A stretch of DNA of 64,000 bases from Tubulanus polymorphus (GCF_964204645.1 NC_134028.1:19628153-19692152), one strand, 5' to 3'; shown: positions 9,486 through 20,842, counted from the stretch's first letter. A program made the numbers and translations. The notes: generated by a model not told the origin, from the sequence alone.

Positions 9486-11730
9486 TTATCACAGTACAGC
9501 GCCGGCGCGCAATAATTGTTTTATTAATGAAACAACATGGTGGATGGTTGAAATCATTTTCGGCTTAAATTTATCGCGAGTTTTAGGACTTTAATGAATT
9601 TCACGAAACCATGATTTCTAAAATGAAATTGATTAATTCTATTCGTAAATCAATTTACGTTGGCTACATTTCCTGAAGATTTCGGGGTCAAATCAACGTG
9701 ATATGGGTTGTAGGAATTTTCGCACGGAATTTTACTTCCGCGTTCAGTTGACGACTCGGATCGATGACAACGACAGCGGAGTTTATGTATTTTAAGGTGA
9801 GAATCCGTTAACCAGGGAATGTATTAAATGATTTCTTTAATAATATGAGTATGGTAGCAAATGAGTAGGCCTACTCGGTGAAGCAATGATCATTGTTGGC
9901 TACTTACTTAATGCCTAGCTTTTTTGGGGGATGCGCCTAGAATAGATTTAGGCCCTAAATATAATGGTAGAGCCAGTCAGTGGAATGCCTTAATAGCAGC
10001 TAGTTATGGCCTGGTTTACACTGAATGTGCATGACAATTTATTTTGATTACTTTCTTTCCAGCTATTATTCGTGGAATGAACTAGTCACTACGGTCATCA
10101 ATTCCTTTGCGGATACTTGCAGGAATATTAAACCACAGTGCGCAAATGTATGTTTCAAATTAGGCTTTTTCGACATTGACAGCCAAAGACGTAACTTAAC
10201 ACGCTAACTTAAGCGCAACTGTCTCAGATGCTGTAAGTACTTGACGTTTTGCGTAATTTTTTTTTTGTAATGCAATATTTGGATTAGTAAACAGTCGTGC
10301 TAACGTACATGCAGAATTGGCTTCATTGTAATTATGGGATGATAATTCATGGGCGTCACGAGTCGACATACCCTTGATATGAAGCTTTTTTAATGTTAAT
10401 CATTGACTTGTTTTGGAGTAAACTGAATAGCCCTTAAAATACCAATGCCACGTGGCTTGGTGTCTATGCTCTACGAGACTGTAGTAATAGATTTTCACAA
10501 CAAACTCATGATTTCAAATAGTCTCCTAAGATACCTATATATTATTTCGCTCCTTACCTAAGTAATTCTTACATTTGATTGCTTAATTACAGATGGAAAG
10601 AGGTCAGATGGCATGAAAATCGACTGTGGCTGACTAATTGGCGCGAGTTACCAAAATGCTTCAATCATCAGGGGTAGACAAATTAGCCGAAGATGAATGA
10701 AAACTTCACCTTGATGATCATCAGTTGATTTTGCTATAATTATTTGCCTGGATATATCCTTCATTTCAAAATCTGTCTTCAGTAGAATTTCTTTCAATAA
10801 AATATTTTGAAGATTGAATTTGAATTGATCTTAATACCAGAGAAAGCATTCAGAAATTTAGAAAATCCTTGACTCATAATCAAATTCTGTGAAGTCAGTT
10901 AAGGTCTTTTTGGTCGAATCAAGCCGAGGGTTCGTGTGACTAAAACTCAATTCCTCACTGTCTTATAATGCCGAGTACGACGGAGTTTACACACTGAAAC
11001 ACGTTGGGCTGTGTAAGTGTAAGTTGGACAAGTCCACAATATAATGACCGCCCTGCCCCGCTGCATCGGAGACGTCAACAAGTTAGACTGTATTGCTTCG
11101 ATGACAAACTGACTTCTACGCAACATGTCCATCCAATTCAAATGTAAATTAAGAAAGAAAACAACAAAACTAGTTGCGTTGATCAACAAAAATAAATCAA
11201 TAGTTTATTACAATACTTCAATTTCAAAATAAGGATAGGAAAAAATTGAACAATAAGTGTGTTTGCCATGCGCCTTTAAATATTTCCCAAGAATATGTCT
11301 TTGTCTGGCCACCACCTGCCTCGACGTCAGACTTTTTCGAGATTTTCGCTAAAAATACGAAACAAGACAAAATTGATGGATGGGAATCATACATGCTACA
11401 TTCACTTTTACTGCGAACATTGGAATGAGCTAAAGCAATTTTCTAGGAGGAAAAATTGAGTCAAATGATGTTTCAAAATCTGGACGGGAAAAGTTTTACT
11501 GAATTGTATGGCTAATGGCAAATACATGTTTATATTGATAAGGTAAATATCTGTATAAAAGGTTGTATAGCAACTTGAATTGAAGGATTAATGCAATAGG
11601 TCTCTTATTCTAAAAGACGAGTGAGCCATACTTACTAGATTGGTCATGTGAATCAACATCAAATTTAGAACTATCATCCATTTTTAGTTTTCAATCAAAG
11701 ACCAACCTATGAAATAAAGTACATATTTTT
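9486..11730. other. Insertion interior, no gene recognised
   Basis: Host-like composition with short random open frames in all phases. No domain, splice-bounded exon or repeat unit stood out, apart from TAGGCCTA-type motifs common to the host flanks. Confidence 0.5.
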
Positions 11731-11739
11731 CTGATGACA

Positions 11740-12270
11740 ACCTGGAATAAATTAAAATAAATCTGAGGAATTCACCAAATTTCTGTATCGAACACCTAAT
11801 AGGGCCTATATAACCTATAGATTGATACTTACATACGACAAATTGACGAAGAAACTTCATTTGACAGTATACAAACTCGGGGACAAACTCCCAAAATGAA
11901 TCATGTCCTATTCACCTAGAATCAAACAAAATACAACTAAAAAATTCACAATACAGATTTCGGTTTCGAATCCTTCAAATAGCTGTTTACTTACATGAAA
12001 CGAATTATCAAACTACTTCTGTCGACAGCATACCAACTCGCTGACAAACCCCCAAAATGAAACGTGTCATGATAATCTGGAATTAAACGGTAATAAAGCT
12101 ACAAAATTTACAAAATGTCGGTTTCGATTCCCTCAAATAGCCTTACACTTACAAATGATGGATCATCAAACAACTATGAACTCCCACAACGCCACATGTC
12201 TTTGATAATCTACAGTGAAAACCTGGAATTAAATGAAATAAATCTTAAAATTCCGATTTGAACCCAACGT
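11740..12270. repeat. Diverged ~160-bp tandem repeats
   Basis: Four degenerate units share ACCTGGAATTAAAT..AATAAAT, AAATTCACAA and TCGGTTTCGAATCC..CAAATAG blocks at about 11745, 11920, 12085 and 12220. An old satellite-like expansion inside the insertion. Confidence 0.5.
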
Positions 12271-13903
12271 AGGCCCTCTCTCTACTTGTAGGCCTAAGAT
12301 CTTGAAATAGGATAAATAATGTTATGATGAAAGAGGCATAATGGTTCGGAAAAAATTGAATTCAATATGGCTCTTGGCCCGGCAAAGTTTGCTTTTGAAA
12401 TATCCTTTTGATTAGGCCTAGTTACACATTTTAAAAGCAAATTTCATTTTGCATCAAACTAAAAGCGGCTTTGTTAAGGAAAAGATTCGTTTGAGTCGTA
12501 AAATTTATAGCCTAGAATCAATTTCTTCGTCAAAAAAGCATGATTCCTAAATAATAGAATAACCTTTCTTAGGTTTCATGATAAAGATGCAGCATTAACA
12601 TAGATTAATGCTTATCTTTTACAATTAGGCTTATGTTTCAAAGGAAAACGCCCACAGTTGGTCGAACAGGGGTTAGGCATTGATGGTAGAGGGGCTGTGT
12701 GTGTGAAAGAGAGAGATAAAAATGCACGGGAACGAGTTTGTCGAGTGGAGCTTATTATTCCATCGGATAGTGTACTATAGTCATGTTATATATCAAAATG
12801 TTCCTTATTAGTTTCGCTGCATCGCTAAAAACAAATTGAGATAGGTTTCCCTGCATTTTTTTACATATTACATCACTTACAACGATAAACGTCCGTCGCC
12901 GACTGAAAAGTTCACAAAAACTTCCGCTTTGAGAGCGCCACCGCACCAATTCAAATTAGATCGGAAACCCTCCAGCGATGCACTCTATGATCTTTAGAAC
13001 CTGTCTTTGCTGACTGGGAATAAGATATTTCTCAGCGCGAAGGGGGCGGGGCGCAGCGTCACCAGGTCCCGCTCCGCGAGGAAGCTAGATTTTCAAAGAA
13101 ATGAGTGCACGCGACGGCCGTGACCACTTGTTAGTGACGTCATCAAGAATGATGGCTCCGAGGATCGCCACATCACAGGTTACTGTGAATAAATGGGATT
13201 CGACCATTCAAAAGTTCAAAATGTACTTTCTTGTTTTGTAAAACAAGTGTATTCATGTTGTTATATAAAGCATTTTGTTTGAAACATTCTTTAATAATGT
13301 TTGTTGAGTTTTAAGCCAATTGTCGTTGTGTAATTCGATACTGGTCACTGACATCAAAGTTTTAGTTTCTGTTCACATGTTTCGACTTATAAATATCCAA
13401 CTTGTATGTTCTATCTTTTAATACAGGCCATGTGATTAATTGCGTATCACTCCATTAGTTTAAAAAGAGAGCACATATTTCGATATTGTTAAATAATTAA
13501 CTAAATTTTTTTCTGTCACACGTTGATTTTTACCCATCACTTATAAAATTCAAATGTACGTGATGTATTCTGTAAGCTATGTAAGCTTGTTCTTAAAAAT
13601 ACACTATGAATTTTCAATTTGTACTGACCATAATAGTTAATTTTTCGTAAATAACATTTATATTTTAATTAAATAATTTCAAAATCTTTTCTATGCCCTC
13701 TGCAACAGAAAGTTACTAAGGACTATAACATATTCAGATGTACGTTGATAATTGATTTCAATCCTCCCTTCAAATAATTATATGAACATTATTTCGGAAG
13801 ATGCAGGTGGCGCACAATCATAATACATACAACTCATCAAGCTGACGAGTCGTTTCCGTAACCACTTTTCAAACTATGAATAGCACGCCTGCTCAGAAAA
13901 CCC
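12271..13903. other. Right part of the insertion, no gene recognised
   Basis: Contains a GC-rich patch (about 13040-13090) and a TGACGTCATCA palindrome near 13136, which could be a CRE-like site. No open frame with coding character was seen. Confidence 0.4.
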
Positions 13904-13921
13904 GTTATCGCTGCTTTGCAG

Positions 13922-14335
13922 CTATATTTTATCTTGTTCTTCAACTGTTATATGACCATTTAAACTTATTATATAATCTAGTGTATTTTTCAATTTATTA
14001 ATTTCTTTTATATTAGTTTTAATTTTTTCTTTATTACTTTTTATATTTAATTTTGAACTTATACCGGTTAAAACACTTGAACTTAATCCTAATACGCCAA
14101 TTGATATAGCTAAAGGTGTTAATGGACTGAATATTGCTAGAAACGTTATTACAGAACTAATTGTAACCGAACCACTGATAATGAAATAATATATAATTTT
14201 ACTTTTTAAATATTTTTTCTTTTTAACTTTTAAGTCATTTTCAAATTCTAATATTTGTTTTTCTAAATATATTTTTAATTTAGTTTTACTGATATCATGA
14301 TGAATCATATCAATATTATCAACTTTATCATCCAT
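13922..14335 (-). CDS. Polinton coiled-coil protein with two membrane helices
   Basis: This 137-residue frame starts at ATG 14335 with the shared start motif. It is charged and heptad-like at residues ~15-45 (KIYLEKQILEFENDLKVKKK), with hydrophobic helices at ~50-70 (IIYYFIISGSVTISSVITFLA) and ~76-95, then a Lys-rich second coiled stretch. The stop falls 19 nt from the edge of the foreign insertion, so the true C-terminus may have been altered by that event. Function unknown. Confidence 0.6.
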   Translation of the reverse strand: MDDKVDNIDMIHHDISKTKLKIYLEKQILEFENDLKVKKKKYLKSKIIYYFIISGSVTISSVITFLAIFSPLTPLAISIGVLGLSSSVLTGISSKLNIKSNKEKIKTNIKEINKLKNTLDYIISLNGHITVEEQDKI

Positions 14336-14354
14336 TTATTTAGCAAAAAAAATT
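14336..14354 (-). promoter_or_regulatory. Start-proximal late-type motif, coiled-coil protein gene
   Basis: Minus strand: TAATTTTTTTTGCTAAATAAATG within a 20-nt intergenic gap. Confidence 0.6.
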
Positions 14355-14355
14355 A

Positions 14356-14778
14356 CTAATTAGTAAACTTATACGCTACAAATATAACAATAACTGTTCC
14401 GCCTAAAATCCATATTATTTCATATTTCTTCTGTTGATTACTTGGGGTATAATAATCTGATAATTTAGGTTTGTATAGATGTAATTTTTCTTTATTTGTT
14501 ACTGCGTTATATAAACTCATTGCATCATCAACTGATTGAAAATCTCTATGTGAGATCTTCTGATCATATAATTCTTTGTTAATATAATCCACATAGTTTT
14601 GTCTCTTTTCTCTATATTCTTCTGCTGCTTTATTGTATTTCTCTAATGCTAAGTTATGTCTTTTTTGTTCTGTTAATGAACCATTTTTATCAATATGCTT
14701 AAATAAATAACCACCACCAGTAAATGCTAAGGGGTTAACAATTGCCGATCCTATAATAGTTATAACTGCAGAAGCCAT
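14356..14778 (-). CDS. Polinton two-helix membrane protein, unknown
   Basis: This 140-residue frame starts at ATG 14778. A hydrophobic N-terminus (ASAVITIIGSAIVNPLAF) and a C-terminal helix (IIWILGGTVIVIFVAYKF) bracket a hydrophilic, Lys/Tyr-rich middle with coiled-coil character (LEKYNKAAEEYREKRQNY). It lies in a run of four small genes between capsid proteins. Probably a minor virion or membrane protein by context only. Confidence 0.6.
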   Translation of the reverse strand: MASAVITIIGSAIVNPLAFTGGGYLFKHIDKNGSLTEQKRHNLALEKYNKAAEEYREKRQNYVDYINKELYDQKISHRDFQSVDDAMSLYNAVTNKEKLHLYKPKLSDYYTPSNQQKKYEIIWILGGTVIVIFVAYKFTN

Positions 14779-14797
14779 TTATTTAGTAAAATAATTA
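14779..14797 (-). promoter_or_regulatory. Start-proximal motif, weaker T-tract
   Basis: Minus strand: TAATTATTTTACTAAATAAATG. The T-tract is interrupted compared with the neighbours. Confidence 0.45.
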
Positions 14798-14802
14798 TGC
14801 AT

Positions 14803-15024
14803 TTATATGGGAGGAATATATTTTTGTTTTTCTAAATAATCAATAGTTAAATTAGATAAAGTAACTGCTAATGTTAATTTTAAAATATCATTTATATCAA
14901 ATCTATCAACATTAACACTTCCCATTTTGAATACTTTTTTTAATACCATGGAATAACCAACAGTTCCAACTGATAGTAATGCTCCATTATATAATCCAGT
15001 TATTATCCACTTATTATCACTCAT
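14803..15024 (-). CDS. Small hydrophobic Polinton protein, unknown
   Basis: This 73-residue frame starts at ATG 15024, whose upstream TAA is also the stop of the preceding frame (GATGAATAAATGAG). Hydrophobic stretches at residues ~7-27 (ITGLYNGALLSVGTVGYSMV) and ~46-58 suggest one or two membrane segments. No family recognised. Confidence 0.5.
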   Translation of the reverse strand: MSDNKWIITGLYNGALLSVGTVGYSMVLKKVFKMGSVNVDRFDINDILKLTLAVTLSNLTIDYLEKQKYIPPI

Positions 15025-15043
15025 TTATTCATCAAAAAAATTA
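15025..15043 (-). promoter_or_regulatory. Start-proximal late-type motif, small hydrophobic gene
   Basis: Minus strand: TAATTTTTTTGATGAATAAATG. This site overlaps the 3' end of the upstream coding frame. Confidence 0.55.
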
Positions 15044-15398
15044 CTATCATCAAAATATTTAGTTATCTTAGTGATGATTAATTCAACATTTATTTCATTA
15101 CTAGTTTCATTTGTATTTATTTCAATTATTATTTTTTTTAATATCATCTATAATAAAATCTTCATCTAATTCATAAAATCTTCTAATTCATAAATCTTAA
15201 AGATTCTCTAATTAAATCAGTAATCTTTTCTACATTTAAAGTTTCTTTATCTATTGTTGTTTCATACTCAAATGTTGTTTCATTAGAAAATACAATATTT
15301 TTGATATGTGTAATTACATCATTAATGTTAAATTTCATTTCTTTCTCATGTTTAAAATCAAACCCAAAACATATACTCGGTCCAACAGTTATATTCAT
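15025..15398 (-). pseudogene. Small Polinton protein, frameshifted near a short tandem duplication
   Basis: ATG 15398 with the shared motif opens a 71-codon frame ending at 15183. Just beyond, a ~17-bp direct duplication (AATCTTCTAATTCATA, about 15160-15195) sits where the frame is lost. Downstream, other frames read an acidic stretch (YELDEDFIIDDI), then IIIEINTNETSNEINVEL and end at TAA 15025-15027, exactly abutting the next start. The unusual 158-nt gap is therefore probably the damaged 3' half of one ~120-codon gene. Function unknown. Confidence 0.5.
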
Positions 15399-15418
15399 TT
15401 ATATAGTGAAAAAATTAC
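15399..15418 (-). promoter_or_regulatory. Start-proximal late-type motif
   Basis: Minus strand: TAATTTTTTCACTATATAAATG in the 16-nt gap after the penton-like gene's stop. Confidence 0.6.
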
Positions 15419-16170
15419 TCTCTACATCTTATAACTAATTCATATATCACAGGAAAGTTATTCAAATCAATTACATATCCATTATGATTTCTTATTTCTA
15501 ATTTAAAATTATTAAATTTAGGAATGCATGGTTTGAAATCACATTCTGTTAAATTATAATTTACTTGAGTTCCAAATTGTTTAACATTTTTTAGCGGTAA
15601 AATATTTAGTATACTAGAACTAAAAATTGTTTCTTTAGTTGCTTCGAAAGTTTTTGTAGGCTCGATTAAATTGCAATAAATATAAAAGTGTGTAAAAGGT
15701 ATTATATTTGAGCTGCCTTCTGCGTTTCCAGTAACTGTAAGCGGTTTAATTCCTAACATTTTAGCCAGTGGTTTGTTTACCATAAATTTATGTTGTTCAT
15801 TAGATATCTTTATTCTAATTTTATTAGTACTATCAATTTTATTAAATTTAATTTCAAATACAGAAGTGCCCCCGATTTTCAACCGAGCTCTTCTATTAAT
15901 TTCCTGCGCTAATGATTCTAAATTATATAATCCTGGTTTTAAAAATATATGAAACCATTTATCTTTATTTCTCATATAAATCATAAACCCTCTATGTTCA
16001 AAAGTTTTATCCGATATGTTATAAAAAGAATTACATAAACTTATATTAACTAATTTTAAATCTACACAATTCTTGAATTCTCTATCTAATTGTACTAGTA
16101 AATTATGAGATTTATAATTTGTAGGCCTTCTAGAATCAACAAATATTCTGTATTCTTTTAATTCTACCAT
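15415..16170 (-). CDS. Penton-like minor capsid protein of the Polinton
   Basis: This intact 251-residue frame starts at ATG 16170. It opens with YRIFVDSRRPTNY, a D-S-x-R start common to single-jelly-roll penton proteins of Polinton-like viruses. It continues with beta-rich segments (DLKLVNISLCNSFYNI; FHIFLKPGLYNLESLAQEIN, where PG-Y lies before a helix; FTHFYIYCNLIEPT; NYVIDLNNFPVIYELVI in paraphrase of the C-terminus). Position next to the replication block and length fit the minor capsid gene of Polintons. Assignment rests on motif impression and context rather than an alignment. No lesion is visible. Confidence 0.65.
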   Translation of the reverse strand: MVELKEYRIFVDSRRPTNYKSHNLLVQLDREFKNCVDLKLVNISLCNSFYNISDKTFEHRGFMIYMRNKDKWFHIFLKPGLYNLESLAQEINRRARLKIGGTSVFEIKFNKIDSTNKIRIKISNEQHKFMVNKPLAKMLGIKPLTVTGNAEGSSNIIPFTHFYIYCNLIEPTKTFEATKETIFSSSILNILPLKNVKQFGTQVNYNLTECDFKPCIPKFNNFKLEIRNHNGYVIDLNNFPVIYELVIRCRE

Positions 16171-16187
16171 TTATTTTACATATTTTC

Positions 16188-16541
16188 TTATTCGAAATCT
16201 ATTTCATGGTGCCCTTTTTCATTCTTACCTTTGTATATGAAATAGAAATCTCCAGAACATAATTCTTCTAAATCTTCACTTGATAATCTATGAAATCTAT
16301 CTGGTAAATATGTTCTGAATTTATATGTATTTCCTTTTAATCCTTCATATTCTAAGTGTATAACTAATTTATCTCCATATTTGTTAGTAACTCTATCAAT
16401 ATTTGTAATTAGATATTTCTTATGGATTATTAATTCTTTTAACTTCTTAAATTTATAATCTACAGATTTTACATTTTTAGTATCTTTTATTCTATCTAGA
16501 AATGATTTGTTGTTCTCACTGTGCGCTTGTTTACTCTCCAT
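16188..16541 (-). CDS. Small OB-fold-like protein adjacent to the polymerase
   Basis: This intact 117-residue frame starts at ATG 16541. A basic N-terminus leads to KKYLITNIDRVTNKYGDKLVIHLEYEG, then FRTYLPDRFHRL and a C-terminal FYFIYKGK strand. The pattern (strand, xxKYGxxxVxxLE, xxYLPxRF) recalls small OB-fold or single-strand-binding-like proteins seen beside Polinton polymerases. The name is an inference. It lies 29 nt from the polymerase stop and probably belongs to the replication module. Confidence 0.55.
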   Translation of the reverse strand: MESKQAHSENNKSFLDRIKDTKNVKSVDYKFKKLKELIIHKKYLITNIDRVTNKYGDKLVIHLEYEGLKGNTYKFRTYLPDRFHRLSSEDLEELCSGDFYFIYKGKNEKGHHEIDFE

Positions 16542-16570
16542 TTATAATACACATTTTTATTAAAATTTGA

Positions 16571-19500
16571 TTAACACGTTAGAATTCTTTTCATTATCTC
16601 GTTCTCTTTTGTTTCTTCTCTTTTAAATTTTAAGTATTCATCTAAATTACATCCATAAGCAACTGTATGAATTCCATCATCTAAAATATATCTTTTATCA
16701 TCAAATGGGTTTAGACCTATCTTTTCAATTTCTTCAATAAACATTTCATGATCTTCAGATCTTAAACATCTCATCTTATGTTTTCTAACTTCTTCATTGA
16801 ATATACAATTGATGTAATCTTTGAAATGAATATTCTTTTCTACTACACTTTTGGTTATTCCTTTTAACTTTTTAGCTTCATGTTCTTTAGTTTTATATGA
16901 ATACATTTTAGATCCAATACCTATGAACTCTATCATTTCTTCACCACCTAATTCATCTTTGAATTTACCGGGAACTTTTTTATTATCATTGCTAAACAAT
17001 TCATGATCTTTAGGATAATTACTGAAATCAAAATGATGTTTCAATGTTTTTAAATCATCTGTTATGTTATCAGTTTTTATCTTTAATATGTAAGAATCGG
17101 TATCAAAATATAATATTTCTGTATGTTTTTCTCCAAAAAGTGGTTGTAATACATTATAATAGAATTCATACATTAGTAATTGTGATAATTCTAAAACTGA
17201 TGCTCCAACATAGATTGGTTTTATTAAATTTCATTGAAAATCTTCTCATCTTAACTGCGGCTAAATTTTCATCAAATATTCTGTTACCAATGAACTTAGG
17301 ATATGTTTGTAAATGTTCTAATTCTTTTACCATTACTAACTAACTCAATATCATTTCTATTTCTAATATTTTCACAAGTCTTACCATAGAATGCATAATT
17401 CATTAGTTTGAAGAAATCTTTCTCAAAATCAGTTTTAGCTTCAGTTCTCTGTTTGGTGTTAAAATCTATATATTTTTCTAACCACTTAGATTGACTGAAT
17501 GAAATATATCTATGTACTTTTTTTAGAATCATTCCTTGATTCAAATAAAACTTTAACATTCTATAATGTACTACATAATTAGATTTATCTTCCTGAGTTA
17601 CCATTAACTTTTCTGTATGAATATGATTATCGGGTTTAATTCTTTTTTGGTAATTTGATAATTCTTCATGAGTTACGGTTTTATGTTCGGGACAGTATGC
17701 TAGATTTCTAGATTTAAATTTTTTATCTTCGGGATATTCTAAATCTACAACAAAGAAGTAACCAGTATGTGAATCATCTGCAATATCTAGAATTCTTTTC
17801 TTCCAATCAAATTTATCATTATTTTCATTCTGTAAAACTTCACTTATTTCAAATACTCCATAAGGTTGTGGTTCCATCATTGCCCAACCATATAGATTAT
17901 TTGCATCTATATATAATAACTTATATCCAGGGTTATCATTTACATTGAAATATCTATCCCCTAATACACCATAAACTCCTCCTCTTATAGATTTTTCAAA
18001 TAATAATAATTGATCTATATTTGTTAACAAATCCATTTTTATATCTGTAAATTTTAATCCACAATCCCATGTTAAACCTGGTGATGAATAACAATGACAT
18101 GGATCAATGTTGAAATATTTTAGGTTTACATCTCTAAACCTTTCGAATATATCGGTTAATAATAATACATCTGATTTTAGATATAAATCTACTAATTGCC
18201 CATGATTTTCTATTTTGAAATGATTCCAAATATTCAATGTTCTATTATAGACTTCATCTTTAACATATTCATTTTTTAATTCATCATAGAATTGTTCTTT
18301 CAATAATTCAGTTATAATGAAATCATTATGTGATTTATAAAATGAATACGGAATTGCGCCTTTATATCTCATTAATTGAAAATCATCATTATTTGGGTAG
18401 TGTTGTTTTAATATTTTTAATTCATCATCAACTAATGATTTTGATAAGTTATCTAATGAACTATTTAAAAATCTATATGAATCTATAAATCTTAGGCAAC
18501 CAAATTGGAATGATATATAATTCTCAGATGTTTTAGCTAACATTCTAAATTTATAAGTTGGTATTTTATCTTTTGATCTATTTGAATTTAATCTTTCTAT
18601 TTCATTATTAATTTCTTCTATTTTATGACATAACTGTTTGATAAATAAATGTGCATCATATCCTGACAGATTATGAAATATAACTGGTACAAAATTAATT
18701 TTCTTAGCTTGTAAGTTACAATTCTCATGTGCAGCGCCTCTAAACTTTCCATTCAAATGATCATGGTCTCTTACTTTTTTATCTTTATAATTAAATATCT
18801 TTTCACAATAAGAACATTTATCTGCAAACTCAAATGCTTCTTTATCTTCTTCTGTCATTATAATTTCTATATTCTTATTTAACTTTTCATTAAATCTTAT
18901 TTCATATTCAATTAATAAGTCACAAAAATGATTGATAACATTTTCATTTCTATAATCATAATATTCACTTTCAATTAGTTCTGGATAATCAGATTTAATA
19001 TATAACCCGAAAGCAGCAGCTGATTGATGAATCTTTTTAATAGTATTTGTTATTGGCGGTTCATCTGAAAAATCATTTTCATTAGAATTTAATTTCTTTC
19101 TTTTATAATATATTTCTTTTCTATCTTGATCAGTTAATTCTTTATTTAATGATTCAAAATCTCCATATATTACAAATGGTACTTTATTTTTGTAATAATA
19201 TTTTTTGAATTCTAATATTTTATCCTTTTCATTTGGTAAAACTAATTTACAATAATCATGATTTTCACATAATTGTTTATGATTTAATAATGTACTTTCA
19301 TTACTGAATTTATGTAAACATTTTCTACATAGATATATTTTATTATGGTGATCATATTCTGTTCTTAAGAAAAAATCTATTTGTTTAATCCACATATAAT
19401 GATTCTCATAATATAGTATTTCTATAACATGATTTGAATCATAATCTTTTGATAGATATAAAGGTTCTAATGTATAATGTTTTATGTTGTTTCCTTTTGT

Positions 19501-20607
19501 ATTTGGTAATTTGATTAAATCAAATACATTTATCTTTATATTATTATCTCTTTCTATTTTTGGGATGTTTTTAATTATAACAGTATACTTATCTATCTTA
19601 TAATTATTTTCAAATGGTTTATAATGAGTTAATCTACAAATATTATAAGTTGCAGGATGTAAACAACTTATTATAGCCCATAGAAAACATTTATCATCTT
19701 CATTTTGTACATTTATTACAGCATTAGTTTTAAATGGTAGTTTAATATAACTCGATGCTTCAATATCTGGTTCTTTATAATATGATACATTATTTTCATC
19801 AATTGGTTTTGATTTAGTTAACTTATTATATTTTGTGTTATAAACATGTAAAGTCATAAATATTATTTCATCAAATATTAAACCAGATCCTTCAAAATAT
19901 TTCTCTTCTATTTTAGTTTTTACTTCATTATAACATTTATCTAATTTATCATATATATGTTGTTTAGATATAATATGTTGTGAATGAGAATTTATATTAT
20001 ATATTGGTTTATCTTCAGATTTTATGAATTTAACTTTAACTGATATACTAATTTTAGGGTATTCAACATCAGTTATTATTTTTATTATTTCTTTCATATT
20101 TTCTAAATGTTTTTTATTTTCTTCTAACGTTTTTCCTTTATGAAATTTAAACTCGATAGCTTCTGGGCCAATATCACTTTTAAATGCTTCGGTTATCTCT
20201 ATATCTTTTTTATTATCCAATAAATTAATATAATTTCTTACATCTTCCATGTATGGTCTTTTATTGTTTAATTTATTTTTTATGTTTTTAATTGTCTTCT
20301 GTTTATTATCATTATCTTCATCAAAATAATCTTCACCTAAAATATCATTATTCATATTTCTAATATGACTTTTAGATTTTAAATGTTCTTTATAATATCT
20401 TTTATCACTGAATGATTGATTACATGTACCACATTTATATGTTTCTTTTTCATTCTTTAATTCATCTAATTTAGTTTCTAATATATCATCTTCATATTCT
20501 AGTTTCAATTTATTCTCTAAATGTGTTTTAGTTTTATTGTGTCTTGCTTTTTGGGATTTATCTATATTGATATTACATGTTGGACAGTAGTACTTATTTG
20601 CTTCCAT
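16571..20607 (-). pseudogene. Protein-primed family B DNA polymerase (Polinton PolB), two frameshifts
   Basis: ATG 20607 opens 1,103 codons. N-terminal C2H2-like fingers at residues ~8-29 and 58-81 come first. A KCFLWAIISCLHP segment lies near 320, and another finger (YLCRKCLHKF..H..C) near 435-460. Exo I is YGDFESL (~482), an HNH/endoVII-like zinc insert is CSYCEKIF..DHDHLNG (~598-617), Exo II is FHNLSGYDAH (~647) and Exo III is LYLKSDVLLL (~809). Motif A is LLYIDANNLYGW (~900) and motif B KLMNYAFYGK (~1071). The frame then ends at 17296. The next ~40 codons read in a second frame, and a third frame carries motif C (YFDTDS) and the thumb to 16571. Total length (~1,345 codons) fits Polinton PolB. 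The two indels, near 17335 and 17225, separate motif C from the rest. Confidence 0.93.
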
Positions 20608-20842
20608 TTTAATATCAAATTTTTTTTTAAAATTTATTTTAGAAGTTCAATGATTTATATCATGTATTATTTCAATCACACTTTACTAACACTTTTAATG
20701 TTTAAAAATCTAACTCATACAAATATGAATATTGAAATAATGTTGTAAATATATCTATATATCTATTCAATAAGAGCTTACACTTTTATATTGAATAATC
20801 TATCAATTTAAATGTTATTCATATATATATGATTATTTTAAG
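20608..20842 (-). promoter_or_regulatory. AT-rich polymerase leader inside the TIR
   Basis: 235 bp between the fold-back palindrome and the polymerase ATG. It lacks the TAAATG start motif of the structural genes; the start context is GATATTAAAATGG. An early-type promoter would have to lie here. It is duplicated at 238-472. Confidence 0.4.

Larger units (their letters stand above)
9060..13903. mobile_element. Non-coding ~4.84-kb insertion in the Polinton (candidate non-autonomous DNA element)
   Basis: The left edge GGGTTTTCTGA (9060-9070) is matched by TCAGAAAACCC (13893-13903) on the right, an 11-bp inverted terminal match. Everything between lacks Polinton-like AT-rich genes and has host-like base composition. 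Polinton structural genes resume directly at 13922. No clean target duplication is visible: TTA lies at 9057-9059 and at 13905-13907, but one base is out of register. The interior holds a tRNA-like SINE, a hairpin and diverged tandem repeats, with no convincing coding sequence. It may be a composite of several insertions. Confidence 0.55.

Noticed and set aside
9286-9492. Minus-strand frame containing GFTRIRTLDLS
   Set aside because: This is translation of a tRNA-like SINE region (box B), a common artefact, and not a protein.
17044-17343. Plus-strand frame overlapping the polymerase
   Set aside because: Antisense shadow of the polymerase region containing the two frameshifts.
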